From Variovorax paradoxus (GTDB taxonomy: Bacteria; Pseudomonadota; Gammaproteobacteria; Burkholderiales; Burkholderiaceae_C): DNA of 64,000 nucleotides. Positions 35,060 through 42,256 of the stretch are shown here, in pieces. Within the stretch, counting starts at the first letter, position 1; the number at the start of each line of letters is the position of its first letter. The translations under genes and the position numbers were made by a program. The stretch is taken from positions 2,356,001 to 2,420,000 of the forward strand of contig NZ_JAUSXG010000001.1 in assembly GCF_030815855.1 (NCBI RefSeq), in the 5' to 3' direction. The notes below the pieces were generated by a model. The model searched no databases and was not told the origin of the DNA. It saw only the letters and a list, made by a program, of their open reading frames with translations.

Positions 35060-35210
35060 TTCCATTTCGGGTGTGCCTTTGCAGCACCTCCAGAGGCCAA
35101 CCGCGTCGGCGGCCTGGAGGGATGTGCACGGTCTGGACCCAGCCATGTGCAGCGATGTCGACGTGGGCGCGCAAGCGCTCGAATCGCGCGAAGACACAAC
35201 CGAAATGGAA
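35060..35210. repeat. Inverted repeat between tRNA-Gly and tRNA-Leu
   Basis: TTCCATTTCGGGTGTG (35060-35075) faces CACAACCGAAATGGAA (35195-35210), 15 of 16 matching as reverse complements. Inside is a hairpin CCTCCAGAGGCC...GGCCTGGAGG. It looks like a small mobile or palindromic unit lodged in the array; no target duplication is seen. Confidence 0.5.
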
Positions 35211-35215
35211 AACAC

Positions 35216-35300
35216 CCCCCGATGGCGGAATAGGTAGACGCACCGGATTCAGAATCCGGCGACGAAAGTCATGCAAGTTCGAGGCTTGCTTGGGGGACCA
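35216..35300 (+). tRNA. tRNA-Leu (CAG)
   Basis: Class II tRNA. Acceptor CCCCCGA pairs with TTGGGGG, anticodon stem CCGGA/TCCGG with loop TTCAGAA, long variable arm GAC-GAAA-GTC, T-arm GCAAG-TTCGAGG-CTTGC, encoded CCA. All pairs are intact, so probably functional. Confidence 0.9.
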
Positions 35301-35305
35301 ATATT

Positions 35306-35381
35306 GGGTGTCTAGTTCAATTGGCAGAACGCCGGTCTCCAAAACCGGAGGTTGCAGGTTCGAGGCCTGCGATGCCCGCCA
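35306..35381 (+). tRNA. tRNA-Trp (CCA)
   Basis: Acceptor GGGTGTC/GATGCCC (two wobbles), D-arm GTTC/GAAC, anticodon stem CCGGT/ACCGG with loop CTCCAAA, T-arm GCAGG-TTCGAGG-CCTGC, encoded CCA. A complete cloverleaf, only six bases behind tRNA-Leu. Confidence 0.9.
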
Positions 35382-35412
35382 CGTCATAGCAAGCAAGCAA
35401 GCTGCACAGCTT

Positions 35413-35489
35413 GCCCGCATAGCTCAGCTGGTAGCAGCGCTCGCCTTGTAAGCGAGAGGTCGTCCGTTCGATCCGGACTGCGGGCTCCA
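35413..35489 (+). tRNA. tRNA-Thr (TGT) with expanded D-arm
   Basis: Acceptor GCCCGCA/TGCGGGC perfect, anticodon stem CTCGC/GCGAG with loop CTTGTAA, T-arm GTCCG-TTCGATC-CGGAC, encoded CCA. The D-arm has one additional C (GGTAGCAGC where GGTAGAGC is usual), leaving only three D-stem pairs. Confidence 0.85.
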
Positions 35490-35502
35490 TTCGCAGATTC
35501 AC

Positions 35503-35579
35503 GTCGTATTCGTCTAGTGGCTCAGGACACAAGGTTTTCATCCTTGTAGACGCGGGTTCGAATCCCGCATACGACTCCA
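35503..35579 (+). tRNA. tRNA-Glu (TTC)
   Basis: Acceptor GTCGTAT/ATACGAC perfect, anticodon stem CAAGG/CCTTG with loop TTTTCAT, T-arm GCGGG-TTCGAAT-CCCGC, encoded CCA. Looks intact. The IS-interrupted remnant begins within 30 bp. Confidence 0.9.
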
Positions 35580-35660
35580 TCATTCTTTGACTCAGGCAAT
35601 CGCACGTTCGTGAATCGCCCCGGATTTCGTGGAGGCTCAACACTCTGAGAGGATTGAGCC

Positions 35661-35984
35661 ATGAAGAAGTCGAACAAGTTCTCACCCGAGGTGCGTGAAC
35701 GCGCGGTGAGGATGGTGCAAGAGCACCGTGGGGAGTACCCGTCGTTGTGGGCCGCGATCGAATCGATTGCACCGAAGATCGGCTGCGTGCCGCAGACGCT
35801 GAACGAATGGGTCAAGCGTGACGAGGTCGACAACGGCGTGCGCGAAGGCGTCACGACCAGCGAGGCGCAGCGGTTGAAGGAACTCGAGCGCGAGGTCAAG
35901 GAGCTGCGCAGGGCCAACGAGATCCTGAAGCTGGCGAGCGCGTTTTTCGCCCAGGCGGAGCTCGACCGCCGGCTGAAGTCCTGA
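35661..35984 (+). CDS. IS3-family transposase OrfA
   Basis: 107 residues. N-terminal HTH ([22 protein letters not shown] ... [16 protein letters not shown]) followed by a leucine-zipper stretch ([28 protein letters not shown]). It binds the IS ends and forms the fused OrfAB transposase by a -1 frameshift. GTTTTTC near 35941 is a possible slip site, since orfB is open in the -1 frame from there. Confidence 0.93.
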   Translation: MKKSNKFSPEVRERAVRMVQEHRGEYPSLWAAIESIAPKIGCVPQTLNEWVKRDEVDNGVREGVTTSEAQRLKELEREVKELRRANEILKLASAFFAQAELDRRLKS

Positions 35985-36892
35985 GGGATTTCATCGACAA
36001 GCATCGCGCCACCTTCGGGGTCGAGCCGATCTGCAAGGTCTTGCAGGTTGCCCCGTCGGGCTACCGGCGACACGCAGCACTGCTGCGCGAGCCGCACAAG
36101 CGCTGCGCCCGAGCACGCCGCGACGATGTCCTCATTCCGGCGATACAACGCGTCTGGCAGGCCAACATGCAGGTCTATGGGGCCGACAAGGTCTGGAGGC
36201 AACTGGCACGCGAGGGCACTGCGGTGGCGCGCTGCACGGTCGAGCGGCTGATGCGGCGCCTGGGGCTGCGCGGCGTGATGCGCGGCAAGGTGGTGAAGAC
36301 CACGATCAGCGATGCCAGGGCGCCATGCCCGCTGGACCGGGTCAACCGGCAGTTCCGCGCGCAGCGTCCGAACCAGCTGTGGGTCTCGGACTTCACGTAC
36401 GTGTCGACCTGGCAGGGCTGGCTCTACGTGGCCTTCGTGATCGACGTGTTCGCCCGGCGCATTGTGGGCTGGCGGGTCAGCAGCTCGATGCGCACGGACT
36501 TCGTGCTCGATGCGTTGGAGCAGGCGCTGTACGACCGTCAACCCGAGCGTGACGGCAGCTTGATCTGCCACTCGGATCGCGGCTCGCAATACGTCAGCAT
36601 CCGGTACACCGAACGACTGGGCGAGGCTGGCATCGAGCCGTCAGTAGGCAGCAAGGGCGACTCCTATGACAACGCCTTGGCCGAGACGATCAACGGCCTC
36701 TACAAGGCCGAGTTGATCCATCGCCGAGCACCGTGGAAGACCAAGGAGGCGGTGGAGTTCGCGACGCTCGAATGGGTGTCCTGGTTCAACCACCATCGTC
36801 TGCTCGAACCGATCGGCTACATCCCGCCTGCAGAGGCTGAGGCAAACTACTATCGGCAACTCGCCAGTCAGGCCGCCACGGCGGCGGTATGA
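35942..36892 (+). CDS. IS3-family transposase OrfB (rve/DDE integrase domain)
   Basis: The frame is -1 relative to orfA and open from 35942. A stand-alone start could be TTG 36041. The HTH_21 segment ([27 protein letters not shown]) is followed by the integrase core with all DDE residues: Asp in [12 protein letters not shown], Asp in [12 protein letters not shown], Glu in [18 protein letters not shown]. Catalyses cut and join at the IS ends. Confidence 0.93.
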   Translation, partial: VFRPGGARPPAEVLRDFIDKHRATFGVEPICKVLQVAPSGYRRHAALLREPHKRCARARRDDVLIPAIQRVWQANMQVYGADKVWRQLAREGTAVARCTVERLMRRLGLRGVMRGKVVKTTISDARAPCPLDRVNRQFRAQRPNQLWVSDFTYVSTWQGWLYVAFVIDVFARRIVGWRVSSSMRTDFVLDALEQALYDRQPERDGSLICHSDRGSQYVSIRYTERLGEAGIEPSVGSKGDSYDNALAETINGLYKAELIHRRAPWKTKEAVEFATLEWVSWFNHHRLLEPIGYIPPAEAEANYYRQLASQAATAAV

Positions 36893-36969
36893 CTTAAACC
36901 AACCGGCCTCCACGAAAGCCGGGGCGATTCATTCGAATCGTGCACGGCCTGCCAGGAACATACCCAATA

Positions 36970-37045
36970 CGGGGCGTAGCGCAGTTGGCAGCGCGGTTGC
37001 TTTGGGAGCATCAGGTCGCAGATTCGATTTCTGCCGCCCCGACCA
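36970..37045 (+). tRNA. tRNA-Pro (TGG)
   Basis: Acceptor CGGGGCG/CGCCCCG perfect, D-stem GCGC/GCGC, anticodon loop TTTGGGA, T-arm GCAGA-TTCGATT-TCTGC, encoded CCA. The anticodon stem GTTGC/GCATC has one T-T mismatch. First intact gene after the IS. Confidence 0.85.
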
Positions 37046-37137
37046 CACAAGAGCGAGACAGGGCGATGCAGATCGTTCTCTCGTGGAAACCGGACGCAAG
37101 AATTGGGCGTCGCCGGAACTCGTAACCGGACAGCATT

Positions 37138-37203
37138 GGAGCATTGGCCGAGAGGTCCAAGGCAAGCAGACGGTCAACGGTTCGAAGCCGTTCTTCTCCA
37201 CCA
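37138..37203 (+). pseudogene. tRNA-like remnant without an anticodon arm
   Basis: GGAG...CTCC acceptor ends, a D-arm-like GCCGAGAGGTCCAAGGC, a clean T-arm AACGG-TTCGAAG-CCGTT and a terminal CCA. Only 12 bases lie between the D-like arm and the T-arm, too few for anticodon and variable arms, so total length is 66 nt. Probably a deleted tRNA of Gln/Ser/Leu-like origin; identity cannot be assigned. Confidence 0.5.
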
Positions 37204-37211
37204 CCATCAGT

Positions 37212-37287
37212 GATCCGTTAACTCAGCGGCCAGAGTGCCTCCCTGTCCAGGAGGAAGCCAAGGGTTCAACTCCCTTACGGATCGCCA
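37212..37287 (+). tRNA. tRNA-Asp (GTC)
   Basis: Acceptor GATCCGT/ACGGATC perfect, D-stem ACTC/GAGT, anticodon stem CCTCC/GGAGG with loop CTGTCCA, T-arm AAGGG-TTCAACT-CCCTT, encoded CCA. Complete cloverleaf. Confidence 0.9.
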
Positions 37288-37300
37288 CAACCTTTTCCTT

Positions 37301-37378
37301 CCCGCGTTAGCTCAACTGGATCAGAGCACTGGCCTACGAAGCCGGGGGTTGCACGTTCGAATCGTGTGCGCGGGACCA
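37301..37378 (+). tRNA. tRNA-Arg (ACG)
   Basis: Acceptor CCCGCGT/GCGCGGG, D-stem GCTC/GAGC, anticodon stem CTGGC/GCCGG with loop CTACGAA, T-arm GCACG-TTCGAAT-CGTGT, encoded CCA. A34 would need conversion to inosine by TadA. The T-arm is nearly the same as that rebuilt from the IS-split remnant. Confidence 0.9.
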
Positions 37379-37399
37379 TACACCTGGAGTGCGAGACCT

Positions 37400-37475
37400 G
37401 CCCTGCTAGCTCAACTGGACAGAGCGGCCGCCTTCTAAGCGGCAGGTGGGCCTTCGAGTGGCCCGCGGGGCGCCA
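37400..37475 (+). tRNA. tRNA-Arg (TCT)
   Basis: Acceptor GCCCTGC/GCGGGGC, D-stem GCTC/GAGC, anticodon stem GCCGC/GCGGC with loop CTTCTAA, T-arm GGGCC-TTCGAGT-GGCCC, encoded CCA. Reads AGA/AGG codons, which are rare in high-GC genomes. Confidence 0.9.
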
Positions 37476-37553
37476 TCTTTTCGCCGATGCGGCGCCCTGC
37501 GCGACTCGAACATTTCGCCGCGACTGCCGATATCCGCGCGGTATTCATTCTTT

Positions 37554-37630
37554 TCCTCGGTAGCTCAGTTGGTAGAAGCACCGCACTGTTAATGCGGATG
37601 TCCCTGGTTCGAGCCCAGGTCGAGGAGCCA
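37554..37630 (+). tRNA. tRNA-Asn (GTT) with expanded D-arm
   Basis: Acceptor TCCTCGG/TCGAGGA, anticodon stem CCGCA/TGCGG with loop CTGTTAA, T-arm CCTGG-TTCGAGC-CCAGG, encoded CCA. The D-arm has one extra A (GGTAGAAGC where GGTAGAGC is usual), parallel to the extra base in tRNA-Thr. Confidence 0.87.
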
Positions 37631-37639
37631 ACATCTTCC

Positions 37640-37714
37640 AGCCGCATAGCTCAGTGGCAGAGCACCGTCTTGATAAGGCGGGGGTCGATGGATCGTTCCC
37701 ATCTGCGGCTACCA
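37640..37714 (+). tRNA. tRNA-Ile (GAT) with unusual T-loop
   Basis: Acceptor AGCCGCA/TGCGGCT perfect, D-stem GCTC/GAGC, anticodon stem CCGTC/GGCGG with loop TTGATAA, T-stem GATGG/CCATC, encoded CCA. The T-loop is ATCGTTC: both T54 and A58, which pair in nearly all tRNAs, are changed to A and T, so the reverse-Hoogsteen pair would be lost or swapped. Confidence 0.82.
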
Positions 37715-37721
37715 GTTCAAC

Positions 37722-37796
37722 GGTGCGCGTAGCTCAATGGCAGAGCCGCTGGTTGTGGTCCAGCTGACGACGGTTCGATCCCGTTCGTGCACCCCA
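37722..37796 (+). tRNA. tRNA-His (GTG)
   Basis: The extra G at position -1 (37722) faces discriminator C, as in normal tRNA-His. Acceptor GTGCGCG/CGTGCAC, D-stem GCTC/GAGC, anticodon stem GCTGG/CCAGC with loop TTGTGGT, T-arm GACGG-TTCGATC-CCGTT, encoded CCA. Last tRNA of the array. Confidence 0.88.
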
Positions 37797-37843
37797 CTCG
37801 CTTCAAGGACTTCAGCGCTCGGCCATGAAAGGAGGCCGTCATC

Positions 37844-38407
37844 ATGAAACCCCAAGTACTTCAGCTCGATGTCCAGGGCACGCCTCAGGCATGGATTTCG
37901 CTCGAGCAGGCGGCATCGCACTACGCCACGGGCGCCGTCGTCTGGGAAGACGGAGAAGGCCCGCTGGCCACCATGCGCGGCGGCTTCAACGTGGCGCGCG
38001 GCGTGGATTCGCGGCTTGTGATTTCGCCCATCATCGCGCTCAAGGGCTGCGCGAAAGTCAACCTGTTCGATCACACCCCGGCCTTCGGCCGGCGCAAGCT
38101 CTTTGTGCGCGATCGCTTCATCTGCGCCTACTGCGCCCAGCGGTTTCGCGAGCAGGATCTCACCTGCGAGCACATCCTGCCCGAAAGCCGCGGCGGTCCC
38201 TGGGACTGGATGAACCTGGTGGCCGCGTGCCGCGCGTGCAACGCCGACAAAGCGGACCGGACCCCGGAAGAAGCCGGCATGAAGCTGGTCTACCTTCCGT
38301 ATGTTCCGAGCCGATGGGAGGATTTCCTTCTGGAGGGACGGAACGTGCGAGCCGACGTGCACGAATGGCTGGCGAGCCGGCTCCCGAAAGGCTCCAGGCT
38401 CAACTGA
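37844..38407 (+). CDS. HNH endonuclease
   Basis: 187 residues with an ideal AAAGGAGG ribosome site. The C-terminal half holds the zinc-bound HNH core: CAYCAQRF, EQDLTCEHILPESRGGPWDWMNLVAACRACNADK, i.e. CxxC, the His of CEHI, Asn of MNLV and a second CxxC. The N-terminal ~85 residues (LEQAASHYATGAVVWEDGEG) are specific to a family common in Burkholderiales. It may nick or cut DNA. It begins 48 bp after tRNA-His and has its own terminator; whether it belongs with the array or is a core gene is unclear. Confidence 0.88.
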   Translation: MKPQVLQLDVQGTPQAWISLEQAASHYATGAVVWEDGEGPLATMRGGFNVARGVDSRLVISPIIALKGCAKVNLFDHTPAFGRRKLFVRDRFICAYCAQRFREQDLTCEHILPESRGGPWDWMNLVAACRACNADKADRTPEEAGMKLVYLPYVPSRWEDFLLEGRNVRADVHEWLASRLPKGSRLN

Positions 38408-38415
38408 CAGACGAA

Positions 38416-38445
38416 GGGGCGCTCCCACAAGGAGCGCCCCTTTTT
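38416..38445 (+). terminator. Rho-independent terminator after the HNH gene
   Basis: Perfect ten-base arms GGGGCGCTCC (38416-38425) and GGAGCGCCCC (38431-38440), a five-base loop, then TTTTT. It closes the tRNA-HNH unit. Confidence 0.92.
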
Positions 38446-38462
38446 CCGTTGGAGGGCGCGCG

Positions 38463-38490
38463 GACCCAAAAGTTTTTATGGTCTGTCGGT
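38463..38490. promoter_or_regulatory. Palindrome shared with the LysR/DapA promoter, copy 1
   Basis: GACCCAAAA at 38463 and ATGGTC ending 38483 bracket a 21-bp dyad, followed by TGTCGGTG. Spacing, arms and tail match those at 43154-43181. It lies about 105 bp before the Bug receptor start, a normal place for LysR control. Confidence 0.55.
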
Positions 38491-38588
38491 GCGCGCGGCG
38501 CTTCAACGCACCGAAGGGCGTGGCAACACTAGCGCATTCGAAACGCGCGTCCGGCCGCCCCGCCCTCGCCCCTCCCTGGAGACCGCCC

Positions 38589-39587
38589 ATGTTCCCTGCG
38601 CATCCGCCCCTGCGCCGCCGCCTCTGCCAGGCCGGCGTGTCGGCCCTCCTGTCGTTGGGCACCACGCTCGCGCTGGCGGCGTACCCCGACAAGGCGATCC
38701 GGCTGATCGTGCCCTACCCGCCCGGCGGCGCGACCGACGTGATCGGCCGGATCGTCGCGCTCAAGCTGGGCGACGAGCTGGGACAGCAGGTGGTCGTCGA
38801 CAACCGGGGCGGTGCCGGCGGCAACATCGGCGCCGAAGTCGCGGCCCGGGCGGTGCCGGACGGCTACACCCTGCTGATGGGCGCGCTCACCTCGCATGCC
38901 ACCATGGCCACGCTCGAGAAGGGAAAGCTCCGCTACAGCCTTACCCAGGACTTCGCGCCCGTCATGCTGGTGGGCTCGGTGCCGCTGGTGGTGGTCGTGA
39001 ACCCCGGGCTTCCCGTGAAGAATCTCGGGGAACTGGTCGCCTACGGAAAGGTCCACCCCGAAAAGCTGAACTACGCATCGTCGGGCGCCGGCGCCCCGCA
39101 GCGCCTGGCCGCCGAGATCATCCGCAGCGAGGCGAACATCCGGATGACGCACATCGCCTACAAGGGCAGCGGTCCCGCCATGACGGACCTGGTCGGCGGG
39201 CAGGTGAACATGATGGTCGAGACGGTTCCCGCGGCGCTGCCGTTCATCGTCTCGGGCAAGCTGCGCGCGCTCGCCGTGACCATGCCACAGCGCATCTCGA
39301 TGCTGCCACAAGTACCGTCCGCGGCCGAGGCCGGCATGCCGGCGCTCGACATCGCATCGACCTTCGGCGTGCTCGCGCCTGCCGGCACGCCGGAGGCCAT
39401 CGTGGGCCGGCTGAACGAAGCCCTGCGCCGGCTGGTGCGGGCGCCCGAGGTCCAGGACATGCTGCTGAAGCAGGGCGTCTATGCGGCAGAGCCCATGACG
39501 CCGGCGCAGACGGCCCAGCGCATTGCGCTGGAGATCGCCCGCTGGGAGAAACTGATCACCACGGCCCACATCAAGGCGGACGAATGA
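38589..39587 (+). CDS. Bug/TctC-family periplasmic solute receptor
   Basis: 332 residues from ATG 38589, where the Sec signal begins (LRRRLCQAGVSALLSLGTTLALAA); the open frame further upstream is not family-like. Conserved Bug blocks: YPDKAIRLIVPYPPGGATDVIGR, NRGGAGGNIGAEVAARA, DGYTLLMG, THIAYKGSGPAMTDLVGGQV. Such receptors usually bind carboxylates for tripartite tricarboxylate transporters; no TctAB membrane genes are near, so it may serve a remote transporter or a sensory role. First gene of the sugar-acid group. Confidence 0.9.
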   Translation: MFPAHPPLRRRLCQAGVSALLSLGTTLALAAYPDKAIRLIVPYPPGGATDVIGRIVALKLGDELGQQVVVDNRGGAGGNIGAEVAARAVPDGYTLLMGALTSHATMATLEKGKLRYSLTQDFAPVMLVGSVPLVVVVNPGLPVKNLGELVAYGKVHPEKLNYASSGAGAPQRLAAEIIRSEANIRMTHIAYKGSGPAMTDLVGGQVNMMVETVPAALPFIVSGKLRALAVTMPQRISMLPQVPSAAEAGMPALDIASTFGVLAPAGTPEAIVGRLNEALRRLVRAPEVQDMLLKQGVYAAEPMTPAQTAQRIALEIARWEKLITTAHIKADE

Positions 39588-39627
39588 CGCCCGCCGTCCC
39601 GAAGCACGAAACCAAGGAAACGCGCGC

Positions 39628-41382
39628 ATGACCGACGAGAAATCTCCTTTCGAGCCCGATCCCGCCGCCGACGGCGCCGGCATGCGAAAGGGCCTCACCA
39701 GCTACGGCGACCAGGGTTTCTCGCTCTTCCTGCGCAAGGCCTTCATCAAGGGCGCAGGCTTTACCGACGCGGCGCTCGACCGGCCCGTGATCGGCATCGC
39801 CAACACCGGGAGTTCCTACAACCCGTGCCACGGCAACGCGCCGCAGCTCATCGAGGCCGTCAAGCGCGGCGTGATGCTGGCCGGCGGCCTGCCGATGGAC
39901 TTTCCGACGATCTCGATCCATGAGAGCTTTGCCGCACCGACCAGCATGTACCTGCGCAACCTCATGTCGATGGACACCGAGGAGATGGTGCGCGCCCAGC
40001 CCATGGACGCCGTGGTCCTCATCGGTGGCTGCGACAAGACCGTGCCGGCCCAGCTGATGGGAGCGGCTTCGGCCGGCATTCCATCGATCCAGCTCGTCAC
40101 CGGTTCGATGCTCACCGGCAGCCACCGCGGCGAACGCGTGGGCGCCTGCACCGACTGCCGGCGCTATTGGGGCAAGTACCGCGCAGCCGAGATCGATGCG
40201 CAGGAGATCGCCGACGCGAACGACCAGCTGGTCGCGAGCGTGGGCACCTGCTCGGTGATGGGCACGGCCAGCACCATGGCGTGCATCGCCGAGGCGTTGG
40301 GCATGACGGTGCCCGGCGGCGCATCGCCGCCCGCCGTGACCGCCGACCGCATTCGCATCGCCGAGCAGACCGGGGCCGAGGCGGTCCGCATGGCGCGCTC
40401 CGGCCTGACGATCGACAAGATCCTGACGCCCGCGGCCTTCGAGAACGCGATGCGCGTGCTGCTGGCGATCGGGGGTTCGACCAACGGCATCGTGCATCTC
40501 GCGGCGATCGCCGGGCGCATGGGGCTGGAGATCGACCTCGCGGCGCTCGACCGCATGGGCCGGGAAACGCCGGTGCTGCTCGACCTGAAACCGTCGGGCC
40601 GGTGGTACATGGAGGACTTCCACCATGCGGGCGGCATGGCCACCCTGCTGCGCGAGCTCAAGCCGCTGCTGCGGCTCGAGGCGATGACCGTCACCGGCCG
40701 CACGCTCGGCGAAGAGATGGAGCGGACCGGCCCCGGCTTTCCCCAGGAGGTGGTGCGCTCGCGCGGCAACCCGGTCTACCCGCAAGGGGGCATCGCCGTG
40801 CTGCGGGGCAACCTCGCGCCGGGCGGCGCCATCATCAAGCAGTCGGCGGCCGACCCGCAGCTCATGGAGCACGAGGGCCGGGCCGTCGTCTTCGAGGGCA
40901 TCGAGGACCTCGTCGCGCGCATCGACAGCGACGCACTCGACGTCACGGCCGACGACGTGCTCGTGCTCAAGAACATCGGCCCCAAGGGCGCGCCGGGCAT
41001 GCCCGAAGCCGGCTACATCCCGATTCCGCGCAAGCTGGCCCGCGCCGGCGTCAAGGACATCGTGCGCATCTCCGACGGCCGCATGAGCGGCACCGCCTTC
41101 GGCACCATCGTGCTCCATGTCACCCCCGAATCGGCGGTCGGCGGTCCCCTGGCCCATGTTCACAATGGCGACCGAATCCGGCTGAGCGTCGAGCGCCGGG
41201 AGATCGCATTGCTGGTGTCTGCCGAAGAGCTCGCCCGACGCGCGCAGGCGTCTCCGGTCGTGGTACCGACGGCCGAGCGCGGCTACTGCAAGCTGTTCCT
41301 GCAGAGCGTGACGCAGGCCGACCAAGGCGTGGATTTCGATTTTCTGCGGGCCGCCACGATGACCGGCAAGGTGCCGCGCTAG
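39628..41382 (+). CDS. IlvD/Edd-family dehydratase, probably sugar-acid (aldonate) specific
   Basis: 584 residues with AAGGAA upstream. Fe-S ligand blocks NPCHGN, GGCDKT and GTCSVMGTAS; further family blocks GGSTNGIVHL and SDGRMSGTAFG. The length and neighbours fit the pentonate/hexonate dehydratases (arabonate, xylonate, gluconate) rather than dihydroxy-acid dehydratase of branched amino acid synthesis. It would turn an aldonate into a 2-keto-3-deoxy acid, the expected substrate of the DapA-family enzyme encoded downstream. Confidence 0.88.
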   Translation: MTDEKSPFEPDPAADGAGMRKGLTSYGDQGFSLFLRKAFIKGAGFTDAALDRPVIGIANTGSSYNPCHGNAPQLIEAVKRGVMLAGGLPMDFPTISIHESFAAPTSMYLRNLMSMDTEEMVRAQPMDAVVLIGGCDKTVPAQLMGAASAGIPSIQLVTGSMLTGSHRGERVGACTDCRRYWGKYRAAEIDAQEIADANDQLVASVGTCSVMGTASTMACIAEALGMTVPGGASPPAVTADRIRIAEQTGAEAVRMARSGLTIDKILTPAAFENAMRVLLAIGGSTNGIVHLAAIAGRMGLEIDLAALDRMGRETPVLLDLKPSGRWYMEDFHHAGGMATLLRELKPLLRLEAMTVTGRTLGEEMERTGPGFPQEVVRSRGNPVYPQGGIAVLRGNLAPGGAIIKQSAADPQLMEHEGRAVVFEGIEDLVARIDSDALDVTADDVLVLKNIGPKGAPGMPEAGYIPIPRKLARAGVKDIVRISDGRMSGTAFGTIVLHVTPESAVGGPLAHVHNGDRIRLSVERREIALLVSAEELARRAQASPVVVPTAERGYCKLFLQSVTQADQGVDFDFLRAATMTGKVPR

Positions 41383-41383
41383 C

Positions 41384-42256
41384 ATGGACCGCCGGCCTGC
41401 CCAGGCGGTGAAGTGGTCCGCAGGCATGGATCAGCCGAACACGCGCGTTCCAGCCGATGCCTGCGATTGCCATCACCACATCTACGATGCGCGCTACCCG
41501 TTTGCCGCGGAAGCGGCGCTGCGGCCCGGCGATGCATCGATTGCCGACTACAAGGCCTTGCAGAAGCGGATCGGCACCACGCGCAATGTGATCGTGCAGC
41601 CTTCGAGCTACGGCACCGACAATCGGCTGCTGCTCGAGTCGATCGGCCACTTCGGCGGGAAAGCGCGCGGCATCGCCGTCGTCGACACCGCAGTCACGGA
41701 CGCCCGGCTGCGCGAACTGCACAGCGCAGGTGTCCGCGGAATCCGGTTCAATCTCGCGCCACCGGGTACGACCACGCTGGCCATGGTCAAGCCGCTCGCA
41801 GCGCGGATAGCGCCCCTTGGATGGCATGTGCAGGTCAACGCGCCCGCGGCCTTGCTCCTCGAGGCCCGTGCGATCTGGGCCGACCTTCCGGTGCCGGTCG
41901 TCTTCGACCACCTGGCGCGTGTGCCTCAACCGAACGCGACGCAGCATCCGGCCTTTCTGATGGTTCGCAGCCTGCTCCAGCAGGGCAAGGCCTACGTCAA
42001 GCTGTCCGGGTTCTACAACGAATCGTTGCTCGGCGCGCCGGGCTACGCCGATGCCGTGCAGGTGGCGGCCGCCTACGCGCGCGAGGCGTCGCAGCAGGTG
42101 CTCTGGGGCAGCGACTGGCCGCATCCGACGGAGCAGCCCGACAGGATTCCGGACGATGCGGATCTGCTGGATGCCTTCGCCGCAGCGGTGCCGGGCGAGG
42201 CCGCGCGCACGCAGGTCCTGGTCGACAACCCGGCCAGGCTGTATCAGTTCTCCTGA
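41384..42256 (+). CDS. Amidohydrolase-2 family lactone hydrolase or isomerase
   Basis: 290 residues from ATG 41384, one base after the dehydratase stop; an in-frame ATG 14 codons later is an alternative. TIM-barrel metal-site motifs DCHHHIYD, VVFDHLAR and LWGSDWPHP. Relatives include galactarolactone isomerase and pyrone-dicarboxylate lactonase. In this operon a sugar-lactone opening or isomerisation step before the dehydratase is likely. The 3' end overlaps the convergent LysR gene by 13 bp. Confidence 0.85.
   Translation: MDRRPAQAVKWSAGMDQPNTRVPADACDCHHHIYDARYPFAAEAALRPGDASIADYKALQKRIGTTRNVIVQPSSYGTDNRLLLESIGHFGGKARGIAVVDTAVTDARLRELHSAGVRGIRFNLAPPGTTTLAMVKPLAARIAPLGWHVQVNAPAALLLEARAIWADLPVPVVFDHLARVPQPNATQHPAFLMVRSLLQQGKAYVKLSGFYNESLLGAPGYADAVQVAAAYAREASQQVLWGSDWPHPTEQPDRIPDDADLLDAFAAAVPGEAARTQVLVDNPARLYQFS

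Larger units (their letters stand above)
35611..36931 (+). mobile_element. IS3-family insertion sequence, 1321 bp, complete
   Basis: The terminal inverted repeats start TGAATCGCCCCGG at both ends; left and right match at 25 of the first 26 positions and end in TG...CA as usual for IS3. A 4-bp target duplication TTCG flanks it (35607-35610 and 36932-36935). It carries two overlapping frames, orfA and orfB. Both ends and both frames look intact, so it may still be active. The insertion lies in a tRNA T-loop. Confidence 0.92.
35590..36957 (+). pseudogene. tRNA remnant split by the IS element in its T-loop
   Basis: Joining 35601-35610 to 36936 onward (one TTCG kept) restores a T-arm GCACG-TTCGAAT-CGTGC followed by ACGGCCT, G and CCA: the 3' third of a tRNA. 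Only about 25 bp lie between the preceding tRNA-Glu and this T-arm, so the 5' acceptor strand and D-arm are missing, apart from a poorly pairing TTGACTCAGGCAA. The gene was thus a remnant, or was shortened, apart from the IS event. Its T-stem resembles that of tRNA-Arg (ACG) in the same array. Confidence 0.65.

Noticed and set aside
33500..38450. Full prophage or integrative element
   Set aside because: No integrase, capsid, packaging or conjugation genes are visible; only a repressor-like module, tRNAs, an IS and an HNH gene, so element status stays a hypothesis.
39628..41382. Biosynthetic ilvD
   Set aside because: Context of lactonase, Bug receptor and DapA-type genes points to an aldonate dehydratase, although the family alone cannot distinguish them.
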